Of a DNA stretch of 64,000 bases, positions 35,602 to 43,602 are shown one piece after another; the stretch's first letter is position 1; every line of letters starts with the position of its first letter. Both the position numbers and the translations under genes were made by a program. The notes below the pieces were generated by a model, which searched no databases, was not told the origin of the DNA, and saw only the letters and a list, made by a program, of their open reading frames with translations. The stretch comes from Burkholderiaceae bacterium (GTDB taxonomy: Bacteria; Pseudomonadota; Gammaproteobacteria; Burkholderiales; Burkholderiaceae_E), in the NCBI GenBank assembly GCA_024235875.1, contig JACKLP010000005.1, positions 1 to 64,000 of the forward strand, read 5' to 3'.

Positions 35602-36366
35602 ATGCGTTTCGAGAGCAGGGTTTTCATCGTCACGGGCGGTGCTTCCGGACTTGGCGCGGCAACGGCGCAGATGATCGCCGATGGCGGCGGCATGGTGGTT
35701 CTGGCGGATGTGAACGCTGAACTCGGCGAGGAATTCGCCACTCGCCTCGGCGCCGGTGCGCGCTTCGTGAAGTGCGACGTCACGTCGGAGGCCGACGCCG
35801 CCTCAGTGATCGATGCCGCGAAGGCGATGGGTACGCTGGGCGGTCTGGTCAATTGCGCTGGCATCGGCACCGCGGCCAAGACCGTGGGCAAGGACGGACC
35901 GCATCGGCTGGACGCCTTCACCCGCGTGATCAGCATCAATCTGATCGGTTCGTTCAACATGATCCGCCTGGCCGCCGCGGCAATGGTCGCGAACGAACCG
36001 AACGAGGACGGCGAGCGGGGCGTGATCGTCAACACGGCATCGGTGGCGGCCTTTGACGGACAGATCGGCCAGGCCGCCTATTCGGCGTCGAAGGGTGGCA
36101 TCGTCGGCATGACGCTGCCGATCGCACGTGATCTCGCGCGGGACGGGATCCGGGTCGTGACGATCGCGCCTGGGCTGTTCCTGACGCCGCTGCTCAAGGG
36201 CTTGCCGCAGGAAGCCCAGGACTCGCTTGGTCGACAGGTTCCGTTCCCGCCGCGCCTGGGCCGTCCGGAAGAATACGCATCGATGGTGGGGCAGATCTTC
36301 GCGAACACGATGCTCAACGGCGAGACGATCCGACTCGATGGCGCAATCCGGATGGCGCCACGCTGA
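35602..36366 (+). CDS. 3-hydroxyacyl-CoA dehydrogenase type-2-like SDR
   Basis: This 254-residue SDR has the cofactor motif TGGASGLGAATA, NCAG, the catalytic Ser in NTASVAAFDG, and YSASKGG with the catalytic Tyr and Lys. The inserted loop before the Ser (NEPNEDGERGVIVNTASVAA) and the C-terminal PPRLGRPEEYA are typical of the 17beta-HSD10 / type 2 3-hydroxyacyl-CoA dehydrogenase branch, which acts in fatty-acid or isoleucine breakdown. An Asp after beta-strand 2 (LADVN) suggests NAD+. The ATG at 35602 follows GGAGG. The gene stands alone, between a terminator and the convergent amidase. Confidence 0.86.
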   Translation: MRFESRVFIVTGGASGLGAATAQMIADGGGMVVLADVNAELGEEFATRLGAGARFVKCDVTSEADAASVIDAAKAMGTLGGLVNCAGIGTAAKTVGKDGPHRLDAFTRVISINLIGSFNMIRLAAAAMVANEPNEDGERGVIVNTASVAAFDGQIGQAAYSASKGGIVGMTLPIARDLARDGIRVVTIAPGLFLTPLLKGLPQEAQDSLGRQVPFPPRLGRPEEYASMVGQIFANTMLNGETIRLDGAIRMAPR

Positions 36367-36464
36367 CCACCCCGCAACATCGCTCGGCCGTCGAATTGCA
36401 CTGGCGGCTTCGTCGACATATGCGATCGGTCGATCGCGACCAGCGCCCCCTGGCAGACGCTCGC

Positions 36465-37808
36465 CTATTTGGCGAAATGGCCCTCGAGCCATCGCCCCAG
36501 GGCCAATAGCCGAGCATCTGCATCCGCCGCGCCGACGACCTGCATCCCCAGGGGCAGACCATCGATCATGGCCGCCGGCAGGGACAAGGTCGGCAGACCC
36601 GCGTATGAAAACGGGAGCGTCTGCCCAAGGACCGCTTCACGTACGCTGATCTCGCCGCCCTCGACGCGGGTATCGAGTCGACCGCGAGGCGGTGGCAGGA
36701 TCGCTGTGGTCGGCGTCATCAGGGCATCGACCTTCGTCAGCGCCTGACCCAGTTCACGGCGAAGACGGTCGCGGAACTTGAGCGCGTCGATGTATTGCGC
36801 GGCGCCGACCGCCAGGCCGGCCTCGAGCGGCGGCCGCACCAGTGCAGAGAAACCCTCGTCGCCGGCAGCGAGCGCGTCGCGGTGCACCCATGCCGCCTCG
36901 GCGCGGACCAGCGTGGTGTAGTTGTTCGACGCCTCTTTCAGTACGGGCAGCGAGATCTCCCGGACCTGCGCACCCGCGCGCTCGAGCCTGGCGAGAATTC
37001 CCTCGAAGGCCTCGCGAACGGTCGGCTCGAGGCGACCATCCAGCCAGTCGACCGGCACCCCGATGGTCGGTTCATTCACGACCTGTCCGTGCGATGCGCG
37101 ACGGCCGGACATCACCTCGTAGAGGAGCGCGCAGTCGTCCACGCAGCGGGCGATCGGTCCCGCATGGTCGCAGGTCCAGGACAGATAGAGCGCGCCCTCG
37201 AGTGGAATCGCCCCGAAGCTCGGCTTGAACCCGGTCACGCCACAGAATGCCGCCGGAATGCGAACCGACCCACCCGTGTCGCTACCCAGACCCGCATAGC
37301 CAGCGCCGACCGCAACACAGACCGCCGCGCCACTGGACGAACCACCGGCCTGGCGCGTCGGATCGAAGGGATTGCAGACATCGCCGGTCCAGAGATTTTC
37401 TCCGGTCGCGCCAAGTGCGATCTCGTGCATGTTCGTCTTGGCGAACGGAATGGCGCCAGCCGCGCGCAAGCGCGCGACCGCCACTGCTTCCGCCGCACCG
37501 AGCGCAGGCAGGGCCGCGCGAGTGCCCGCCCGGGTGGGCATCCCCTCCACCACATACAAGTCCTTGATCGATATCGGGATTCCGTGCAATCGACCGAGCG
37601 GCTCGCCGCGGTCCCGACGCGCGTCGAGTTCGGCTGCGATCGCCTCCGCCCGACTCCAGTCGACGTGGGCGATCGGATTCAGGCGGGCATGCGTTTCGAG
37701 GGCGGCACGGGCGAGGCCGATCTGCTCGCGCGCGCTGCTGCGTCCATCGGCAATGGCGGCGACGGCCTCGCGGATACGACTGCTTTTCGGAGAGATGGTC
37801 TCGGTCAT
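36465..37808 (-). CDS. Amidase signature family protein
   Basis: The 447-residue product hydrolyses an amide bond using the Ser-cisSer-Lys triad: K82 in SIKDLYV, cis-Ser157 in the GGSSSG loop and the nucleophile S181 in GSDTGGSVRIP. It resembles stand-alone amidases rather than GatA because no gatB or gatC is near and the C-terminal domain is short. The substrate is unknown. The ATG at 37808 follows the start of similarity; the frame is open further upstream only as a shadow of the divergent gene. It is divergent from the KTSC-earP operon over 78 bp. Confidence 0.88.
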   Translation of the reverse strand: MTETISPKSSRIREAVAAIADGRSSAREQIGLARAALETHARLNPIAHVDWSRAEAIAAELDARRDRGEPLGRLHGIPISIKDLYVVEGMPTRAGTRAALPALGAAEAVAVARLRAAGAIPFAKTNMHEIALGATGENLWTGDVCNPFDPTRQAGGSSSGAAVCVAVGAGYAGLGSDTGGSVRIPAAFCGVTGFKPSFGAIPLEGALYLSWTCDHAGPIARCVDDCALLYEVMSGRRASHGQVVNEPTIGVPVDWLDGRLEPTVREAFEGILARLERAGAQVREISLPVLKEASNNYTTLVRAEAAWVHRDALAAGDEGFSALVRPPLEAGLAVGAAQYIDALKFRDRLRRELGQALTKVDALMTPTTAILPPPRGRLDTRVEGGEISVREAVLGQTLPFSYAGLPTLSLPAAMIDGLPLGMQVVGAADADARLLALGRWLEGHFAK

Positions 37809-37886
37809 CGTGGAGTCCGGTTCAAGGTGATGGCGCTCAGGCGCCGCGGCGGCCGCCCTCGGCCCGTTATCATCGCGCGAGGCAGT

Positions 37887-38198
37887 ATGACTGACGAGAC
37901 CTGGAGTTTCGAAATGGAGACCCGAGTCCTGCGCGGAGGACGCCTGAAGCAGGGAACATACGATCCCGGCGCGCAGGTGATGGAGATCGAGTTCGTGGAC
38001 GGGACGATCCGTCGCTTCAAGGCAGTACCGTCGGAGGTCTGGCGTCGACTGCTCGCCTCGCCGAACCCGGCCAGCTACTACGAAGACCGGATCGAAGAGG
38101 AATATGCATTCGAGCGGGACCGCGCGACGGGCGACGCCGAAGCGCGCTCCAAGCTGGACGCCTTGTTCGGGAGCCCGCCCGGCAAGCCTGCCGACTGA
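37887..38198 (+). CDS. KTSC-domain protein upstream of earP
   Basis: This 103-residue protein has a KTSC-like domain (about residues 15-70): YDPGAQVMEIEFVDGTIRRF followed by VPSEVWRRLLASPNPASYYEDRI. The C-terminal third is charged. KTSC domains occur with RNA-related proteins such as lysyl-tRNA synthetase, but their function is not known. The ATG at 37887 follows GAGG. The stop codon overlaps the earP start by one base (TGATG), so it probably shares regulation with EF-P modification. Confidence 0.75.
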   Translation: MTDETWSFEMETRVLRGGRLKQGTYDPGAQVMEIEFVDGTIRRFKAVPSEVWRRLLASPNPASYYEDRIEEEYAFERDRATGDAEARSKLDALFGSPPGKPAD

Positions 38199-39319
38199 TG
38201 CCTTGCGGCGGCGCCTTGGCGCGGATCGACATCGTCTGCTCGGTGGTCGATAACTTTGGCGACGCGGGATTCTGCTGGCGCCTGGCACGGCAACTCGCTC
38301 GCGAGCACCGGATCGGCGTCCGCGTCTGGACCGATCGCCAGGACTTGTTCGAGCGCCTGGCCCGCGGCGACGAACCCGCGCGCGCGGCCGCGCTCGACCT
38401 TGCGCACGCAGGAATCGAAGTCGGCCCCATCGAGGCGCTCGACGCCTGCATCGAGCCGGGACAGTTCGTGGTCACGCTCTTCGACGCCCGTCTCCCGGCG
38501 TCGTTCGCTGCACGATTGCGCGCGCGGTCTCCGAATCCACCCGAGGTCCATGTCGAGTATCTCAGTGCGGAGCCCTGGATCGACGCTTGTCATGGATTGC
38601 ATTCGCTGAGGACAGATGGATCGATCGCCTGGATGTTCCTTCCCGGTTTCAGCGCGGCCAGCGGCGGCCTGGTCCGAGAGCACGACCTGGACAGACGCCG
38701 CGAGTGCTTCCTGGCGAGCCACAAGCATGCATGGCTGGCGCGCGCTGGCGTTTCGTCCGATGCGCGGATCGCGACGCTGTTCGCCTATCCGGACGCGCCC
38801 ATCCAGGATTGGCTCGAGGCACTCGGGCGCGAGGGCGGATGGACCGTACTGGCAGCCGCTGGCGGAAGCCCGTTTCCTACCGGACGGCATCGCGTCTCGG
38901 GTGTCGAGGTGATCGCACTGCCCTTCCTGGCGCAACCCGCGTTCGATGAATTGCTGTGGGCGAGCGACTTCGCCTTCGTTCGCGGAGAGGATTCGTGGAT
39001 TCGCGCCCATTGGGCCCGGATCCCCTTTGTATGGGCCCCCTACCGGCAGTCCGACCGGTTGCACCTCAAGAAGCTCGACGCCTTCCTCGACCGCTTCCTC
39101 GATGCGTCTGCGGCCGATGATCCGGCAAGCGCGGCTGCGATTCGCGCCGTATCGCACGCCTGGTCCGAAGACGGGGACATCGACCAGGCCTGGCGCGCAT
39201 ACCGTGAGCGCCTTGAATCGATCGCGGCACTGCACCGCGTCTGGACCGACACCCTGGCAGCACGGACCGACCTGGCATCGAATCTGATGACCATGCTTCG
39301 ATCACGTGCCAACTGCTAA
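38198..39319 (+). CDS. earP: EF-P arginine rhamnosyltransferase EarP
   Basis: EarP transfers rhamnose from dTDP-L-rhamnose to Arg32 of elongation factor P, which lets EF-P rescue ribosomes stalled at polyproline stretches. The 373-residue GT-B fold protein shows the conserved start DIVCSVVDNFGDAGFCWRLA with the two essential Asp residues, and the C-terminal FVRGEDSWIRAHWARIPFVW with the essential Glu. The target efp lies 41 bp downstream and has Arg32. The first ATG overlaps the preceding stop; a start a few codons later is possible. Confidence 0.95.
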   Translation: MPCGGALARIDIVCSVVDNFGDAGFCWRLARQLAREHRIGVRVWTDRQDLFERLARGDEPARAAALDLAHAGIEVGPIEALDACIEPGQFVVTLFDARLPASFAARLRARSPNPPEVHVEYLSAEPWIDACHGLHSLRTDGSIAWMFLPGFSAASGGLVREHDLDRRRECFLASHKHAWLARAGVSSDARIATLFAYPDAPIQDWLEALGREGGWTVLAAAGGSPFPTGRHRVSGVEVIALPFLAQPAFDELLWASDFAFVRGEDSWIRAHWARIPFVWAPYRQSDRLHLKKLDAFLDRFLDASAADDPASAAAIRAVSHAWSEDGDIDQAWRAYRERLESIAALHRVWTDTLAARTDLASNLMTMLRSRANC

Positions 39320-39322
39320 AAT
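39317..39322 (+). promoter_or_regulatory. Possible -10 element of efp
   Basis: TAAAAT overlaps the earP stop codon, 38 bp before the efp ATG. No convincing -35 is seen 16-18 bp upstream, so efp may simply be read from the operon. Confidence 0.3.
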
Positions 39323-39360
39323 GCGCGATTACCCGTTCGAAACGTAGTGAAGTCAAAGCG

Positions 39361-39924
39361 ATGAAAACCGCTCAAGAATTGCGCGTTGGCAATGTGATCA
39401 TGATCGGCTCCGATCCGATGGTCGTGCAGAAGGCAGAGTTCAACAAGTCCGGGCGAAACGCCTCGGTCGTGAAGATGAAGCTCAAGAACCTCCTGAGCGG
39501 TGGCGGAACCGAAACCGTCTATCGTGCAGACGAGAAATTCGACGTTCTGGTCCTGGAACGCAAGGAAGTCGCCTACTCGTATTTCGCCGATCCCATGTAC
39601 GTGTTCATGGATGGCGAGTACAACCAGTACGAGATCGAGGCCGAGTCCATGGGCGACGCGCTCAATTACCTCGAGGACGGCATGCCCTGCGAGGTCGTCT
39701 TCTACGACGGCCGCGCGATCTCTCTCGAGATGCCCAACTCGGTCGTCCGCGAAGTGGAATACACCGAGCCGGCCGTCAAGGGCGATACCTCGGGCAAGGT
39801 GATGAAACCCGCTCGCATCAAGCCGACCGGTCACGAGGTACAGGTCCCCGCCTTTGTCCAGATCGGTGATCGTATCGAGATCGATACCCGAACCAATGAA
39901 TACAAGAACCGCGTGAAAGGCTGA
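39361..39924 (+). CDS. efp: Elongation factor P (Arg32 type)
   Basis: EF-P helps the ribosome form bonds between consecutive prolines. The 187-residue protein has three beta-domains. The tip of domain I carries Arg at position 32 (KSGRNAS), the residue rhamnosylated by EarP, rather than the Lys34 modified by EpmA/B in E. coli. This fits the adjacent earP gene and the absence of epmA/B nearby. Confidence 0.97.
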   Translation: MKTAQELRVGNVIMIGSDPMVVQKAEFNKSGRNASVVKMKLKNLLSGGGTETVYRADEKFDVLVLERKEVAYSYFADPMYVFMDGEYNQYEIEAESMGDALNYLEDGMPCEVVFYDGRAISLEMPNSVVREVEYTEPAVKGDTSGKVMKPARIKPTGHEVQVPAFVQIGDRIEIDTRTNEYKNRVKG

Positions 39925-40059
39925 GACGCATCGCGGGCGGCGCCGCGTCGGAACGGCCGACCGGGGCCGCCAGACCGGGCGGGCGCCAATCGAGGCGAAG
40001 GACGCACGGGTCACGAGGCGGCCAGGCGCGCCTTGCGCGGGCGCCCGAAGCCGGCGCGA

Positions 40060-40956
40060 TCAGGCGGGACGCAGGACCTGGGTCGACGTATGCGTGCGCA
40101 AGGACTTGCGCAATTGCCGGTTGACCGTATCGCGTAGCGATTGCATCGAGACCGGCTTGACCAGGTAACTGTTACAGCCCGCGAGCGCCCCGCGCGCCAG
40201 GTCGAATGGTGAAGACCGACTCGTCAGGATGATCACCGGCATCGACCGGAGCTCGCGATTCTTCTTGATCGCACGCGTCAGCTGATAGCCGTCCATTTCC
40301 GGCATCATCACATCGACGAACGCGAGCTCGTAACTGCGGCGGGCCACGACGTCGAGTGCTTCCTGCGCCGATGCCACCGCCTCGGTATCCATGCCCATCT
40401 GATTCAGCGCGACCGAGAGCTGACGCCTGACCGTCGGACTGTCGTCGACGACCAGGGCACGCGGCCGCCGCATCGCGCCGGTCTCGTCGCGCGCCGCATG
40501 GGGCGACCGCGCCCGCCCACCCGGCACGCCGGCCGTCCGGAACAGGTGGCGGTCGACGAACTCGTTGAGCGCGAACAGCACGCGCGCGGTGAACGCACTC
40601 TGGAGCAGGTCGTCGCGCGGCCGGCCGTCGTCGTTGCGGCGCCCGACCTTGATGACGGGGCGCCCCTGGAGCACGCGCTCGATGGTCGAGGCGATTTCGG
40701 GCCCGCCCTTGACGGTCATGTCGACGATTGCGATATCGAAGGACCCCGCGCGACGCTCTTCGGCCAGGGAAAAGCGATATCGGTTGTTGCGCGCATGCTT
40801 GAGAACGATGCCGAGCAGGCGCTGAAACCGGGTCGCGAGCCCGAAAGCCGCGACCCTGAACACGGGCCGCGCATCCGCGTCGGCTTCCGACAGGCCTTCG
40901 CCGCGCCGCATACCAGCTCCGACCGACCCGATCGGGTCGTTCGCTGCGTCGATCAT
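40060..40956 (-). CDS. Response regulator with N-terminal pseudo-receiver and C-terminal receiver
   Basis: The 298-residue protein has no recognisable DNA-binding or output domain. The C-terminal part (from about residue 166) is a full CheY-like receiver: D171-D172 acid pair, phospho-acceptor D215 in FVDVMMPEMDGY, T245 and K267. The N-terminal part (about residues 30-110) looks like a degenerate receiver with an Asp in IAIVDMT but lacking the other acid and Lys residues. An ATG at 40956 preceded by AGGGGGA is favoured over the GTG at 40971. A clear promoter lies upstream (41016-41044). Its partner kinase is not adjacent. It may act by protein contact, like CheY or PilG. Confidence 0.8.
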   Translation of the reverse strand: MIDAANDPIGSVGAGMRRGEGLSEADADARPVFRVAAFGLATRFQRLLGIVLKHARNNRYRFSLAEERRAGSFDIAIVDMTVKGGPEIASTIERVLQGRPVIKVGRRNDDGRPRDDLLQSAFTARVLFALNEFVDRHLFRTAGVPGGRARSPHAARDETGAMRRPRALVVDDSPTVRRQLSVALNQMGMDTEAVASAQEALDVVARRSYELAFVDVMMPEMDGYQLTRAIKKNRELRSMPVIILTSRSSPFDLARGALAGCNSYLVKPVSMQSLRDTVNRQLRKSLRTHTSTQVLRPA

Positions 40957-41015
40957 TTTTCCCCCTGACACCGCCCTCGATGGCGGGCAGTCCGTCCGTT
41001 TTCGCGCCTCGGAAT

Positions 41016-41044
41016 CTTATACTTTATCGGCGCCCGCTTGACAA
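41016..41044 (-). promoter_or_regulatory. Sigma-70 promoter of the tandem-receiver regulator, with operator-like inverted repeat
   Basis: On the minus strand, TTGTCA (41044-41039) and TATAAG (41021-41016) are separated by 17 bp. The -35 box overlaps a perfect 7-bp inverted repeat (CCCGCTT / AAGCGGG, 41033-41052). The start site would lie about 50 bp before the gene. Confidence 0.65.
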
Positions 41045-41055
41045 GAAGCGGGAAC

Positions 41056-41077
41056 AAAAAAACCCCTATGAATAGGG
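41056..41077 (-). terminator. Terminator of the DUF3579 gene
   Basis: On the minus strand the DUF3579 stop is followed by CCCTA-TTCA-TAGGG, then G and seven T. The stem is only 5 bp but the T-run is long and the position is right. Confidence 0.6.
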
Positions 41078-41080
41078 ACG

Positions 41081-41488
41081 TTACGCCGGACTCTTCACGT
41101 AAATTCTGTCATCTGCGACCGGCGCTGCGCGAACGCCGTCGTCGGTCTTGTCTCCCGCTTGGCCCGCGTCTTGCGCCATGGGCGACGGCTTCGCCGCAGC
41201 CACTTCCACGACCTGCAAGGCATTGTCGTGCGCGAAACCGCGAAGGAAATGGTACGCCATCGGTTCGAGTCCGTGAATCCTTGCATCGACACGAACGCAT
41301 TTCGCGCCTTCGTGCATCGTGGGCATCACATAGGGCGAATAGCTGAGGCGATCTTGCGGCATGCCCTTCGGACGATACGACGACATGACCCCGCAGAGCC
41401 GATCCGTCCAGTCGCTCGGACGGAAGCGTCGGCCTTCCTGCGTCAGGCCGAGAATCAGGAACGATGTTGCAGGACTGTTCGAATTCAA
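41081..41488 (-). CDS. DUF3579 family protein
   Basis: This 135-residue protein matches DUF3579, a betaproteobacterial family of unknown function. Conserved parts visible are FLILGLTQEGRRFRPSDW, RLCGVMSSY, LSYSPYVMP and DARIHGLEPMAYHFLRGFAH. The Asn-Ala-Leu end of the core is followed by a low-complexity tail. I choose the TTG at 41488, which follows AAGGA and places the start where family similarity begins; an ATG at 41566 would add 26 unlike residues. It is divergent from argF, the usual neighbour in Burkholderiales. Confidence 0.8.
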   Translation of the reverse strand: MNSNSPATSFLILGLTQEGRRFRPSDWTDRLCGVMSSYRPKGMPQDRLSYSPYVMPTMHEGAKCVRVDARIHGLEPMAYHFLRGFAHDNALQVVEVAAAKPSPMAQDAGQAGDKTDDGVRAAPVADDRIYVKSPA

Positions 41489-41580
41489 GACGTTCCTTGC
41501 TCGCGTTGCCTCCGACGCGCACGCGGTCTCGCGAGCACCGTCGACGGCTGGATTATAGCCGGACATGGCATCGACCGGCG

Positions 41581-41609
41581 TTGGATTCCAGCCGACTTTC
41601 CCCTATAAT
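41581..41609 (+). promoter_or_regulatory. Promoter of argF
   Basis: TTGGAT (41581-41586) and a perfect TATAAT (41604-41609) with a 17-bp spacer. Transcription would start near 41615, giving a leader of about 140 nt that begins immediately before the hairpin at 41621. Confidence 0.65.
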
Positions 41610-41620
41610 TCAATCAGTTG

Positions 41621-41667
41621 GACGGCGGCATAATGAGATTTCTCTCCCTGCCGCCGTCTTGTTTTTT
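41621..41667 (+). terminator. Terminator-like hairpin in the argF leader (possible attenuator or small RNA)
   Basis: A perfect 10-bp stem (GACGGCGGCA 41621-41630 with TGCCGCCGTC 41649-41658) is followed by TTGTTTTTT (41659-41667). The 18-nt loop can form a small inner hairpin. It sits directly after the promoter and 89 bp before the argF ATG, and works as a terminator only on the plus strand. It could reduce argF transcription conditionally, or end a short RNA of about 50 nt. Confidence 0.65.
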
Positions 41668-41755
41668 GCGGTCGGGAACATCGACTCATGAGCCGCAGCC
41701 GACATCTGGCGGCGCAATCGCGCCCGACGGAGGCACGGCGGCGGAGGTCGCAGGC

Positions 41756-42670
41756 ATGTCGACGAATCATTTTCTTCAGTTCCGGGACTTCTCCAGGGAG
41801 GTCTACGACTACCTTTTTGCGCGGACCCGAGTGATCAAGGAGCGCTTCAAGCGCTATGAACCGTATCACCCGCTCGCGGACCGCACCCTGGTGATGATCT
41901 TCGAGAAGGCCAGTACGCGGACCCGACTGTCCTTCGAGGCCGGGATGCAGCAACTGGGTGGAGCCGCGATCTACATGAATACGCGCGACTCCCAGCTCGG
42001 TCGCGGCGAGCCGGTCGAAGACGCCGCCCAGGTGATCTCCCGGATGTGCGACCTCGTCATGATCCGCACCTTCGAGCAAGACATCGTGGAGCGGTTCGCG
42101 CAGAACTCCCGCGTGCCGGTCGTCAACGGCCTCACCAACGAGTACCACCCCTGCCAGATCCTGGCCGACATCTACACCTACATCGAGCACCGTGGGCCGA
42201 TCACCGGCAAGACCGTGGCCTGGATCGGCGACTCGAACAACATGTGCAACACCTGGTTGCAGGCCGCGGAAGTCCTGGATTTCAATGTCCACGTCTCGAC
42301 GCCACCGGGCTATGAAGTCGAAGCCGATCGCGCCGGCCTGCACGGCACCGGGCATTTCGAGCAGTTCACGGATCCGATGGAGGCATGCCGGGGAGCATCG
42401 CTTGTGACCAGCGACGTCTGGACGAGCATGGGCTTCGAGGCCGAGAACGAGGAGCGCCGACAGGCCTTCGCGGACTGGTGCGTGGATGCCGAGATGATGT
42501 CGATCGCCGCGCCCGACGCCGTCTACATGCATTGCCTGCCCGCCCACCGGGGAGAGGAAGTGACCGCGGAGGTCATCGATGGCAAGCAATCCGTCGTCTG
42601 GGACGAGGCGGAGAACCGATTGCATGCCCAGAAGGCCCTGATGGAGTACCTGCTGCTAGGGCAGCTCTGA
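41756..42670 (+). CDS. argF: Ornithine carbamoyltransferase
   Basis: ArgF joins carbamoyl phosphate and ornithine to make citrulline in arginine synthesis. The 304-residue product has the carbamoyl-phosphate motif STRTRLSF at residues 53-60, the FEQDIVE and HPCQ loops and the ornithine motif HCLPAHRG near residue 259. The ATG at 41756 follows GGAGG; the frame also stays open to 41618, through the leader hairpin, so an N-terminal extension is formally possible but lacks similarity. Transcription probably depends on the leader terminator. Confidence 0.96.
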   Translation: MSTNHFLQFRDFSREVYDYLFARTRVIKERFKRYEPYHPLADRTLVMIFEKASTRTRLSFEAGMQQLGGAAIYMNTRDSQLGRGEPVEDAAQVISRMCDLVMIRTFEQDIVERFAQNSRVPVVNGLTNEYHPCQILADIYTYIEHRGPITGKTVAWIGDSNNMCNTWLQAAEVLDFNVHVSTPPGYEVEADRAGLHGTGHFEQFTDPMEACRGASLVTSDVWTSMGFEAENEERRQAFADWCVDAEMMSIAAPDAVYMHCLPAHRGEEVTAEVIDGKQSVVWDEAENRLHAQKALMEYLLLGQL

Positions 42671-42746
42671 GCAATCTGCCAAGCGGTGATGCCCGCGCCA
42701 GAATGCCGGTGAATCGCCTGACGGGGTCGTGAGACTGGCTCGCGCG

Positions 42747-43589
42747 CTACGGGCTTGTCCTGTGAAGGCGTCCGACGAGCGCTGCAAAGCCGGGATACTC
42801 GGATCGCGTGATCGCGTACTTGCGCGCGTAGGCGCCCCAGGCGCTGCCACTTCGCATGGCGCCCAGAAATGCGTGGGTGTCGGTGACTTCCGTCCCGCCC
42901 AGCGAAGTGACCCCGCGCGCGAACAGGGGATCGGGCAGACAACCACCGCCTGGCCCGATCAGACTCAGTACCCGTGCGTTGGTGCAGTGGCCCAGCACCT
43001 GCTCCAAGGTCCGATTGAGCAGCAAGGTCGTCGTGGAGACGACCTTGTCGCAGCGTTCGAGTTCGGACGGATCGAGGCTCACGCGGTAACCGTCGTGCTC
43101 GCCGGCCAGTTCCTGCCGCAATTCGATGACCACCAGCCTCGCCCCGGCGGCGACGATGCGCCTGACGAGCGGCGGAAAAAGCCCGACCATCCCGATCGAA
43201 TCGCCCGGCCTGGGATCGATGCCACCGATCGAGTCGCTGGCATCGGGCGGGCGATAGCCCGCCAGCCGAAACAGATGCTGCGACGCGGCGTTGATGGCGG
43301 CGAAGCCGATCGTTTGCCGGGGCCCATCGAAAGCCTCGTACCACCGGGCGACATCGAGGACCGAGCGGCCGACCAGCGCGCCTGAGCCTTCTTGAAGCAG
43401 GCGCGTCAGCGTATCGCCCAGTAGCACATAGCTCAGTCCGATCGAGCCGTCGTCGAGCTCGAGCGCACCGAATTCTCCGTCCTTCGTGCCCCACAGCGGT
43501 CGCGGCGGCAGATGAAAGCCGCGGACCGCAGGCATTGCAGCGGGCCCGAGGCGCTCGAGCAGGCCCAGGTACTCGGTCGCGATGCTCAT
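42747..43589 (-). CDS. DUF364 family protein (putative heavy-metal chelation domain)
   Basis: This 280-residue protein matches DUF364 with its N-terminal DUF4213-type part. Visible blocks are TIGFAAINAASQ near the middle, a central alpha/beta stretch, VVSTTTLLLNRTLEQVL and SLIGPGGGCLPDPLFARGV. The family is described as possibly metal-chelating but has no proven activity. The ATG at 43589 is chosen because similarity starts there. It begins 13 bp after the aldo/keto reductase stop, so the two form an operon, and it converges with argF. Confidence 0.75.
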   Translation of the reverse strand: MSIATEYLGLLERLGPAAMPAVRGFHLPPRPLWGTKDGEFGALELDDGSIGLSYVLLGDTLTRLLQEGSGALVGRSVLDVARWYEAFDGPRQTIGFAAINAASQHLFRLAGYRPPDASDSIGGIDPRPGDSIGMVGLFPPLVRRIVAAGARLVVIELRQELAGEHDGYRVSLDPSELERCDKVVSTTTLLLNRTLEQVLGHCTNARVLSLIGPGGGCLPDPLFARGVTSLGGTEVTDTHAFLGAMRSGSAWGAYARKYAITRSEYPGFAALVGRLHRTSP

Positions 43590-43602
43590 TGGCGCGAGCC
43601 GC

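Noticed and set aside
41618..41755. An N-terminal extension of ArgF beginning at 41618 or 41633
   Set aside because: The frame is open, but the stretch has no OTCase similarity, the ATG at 41756 has a GGAGG site, and the region holds a terminator hairpin.
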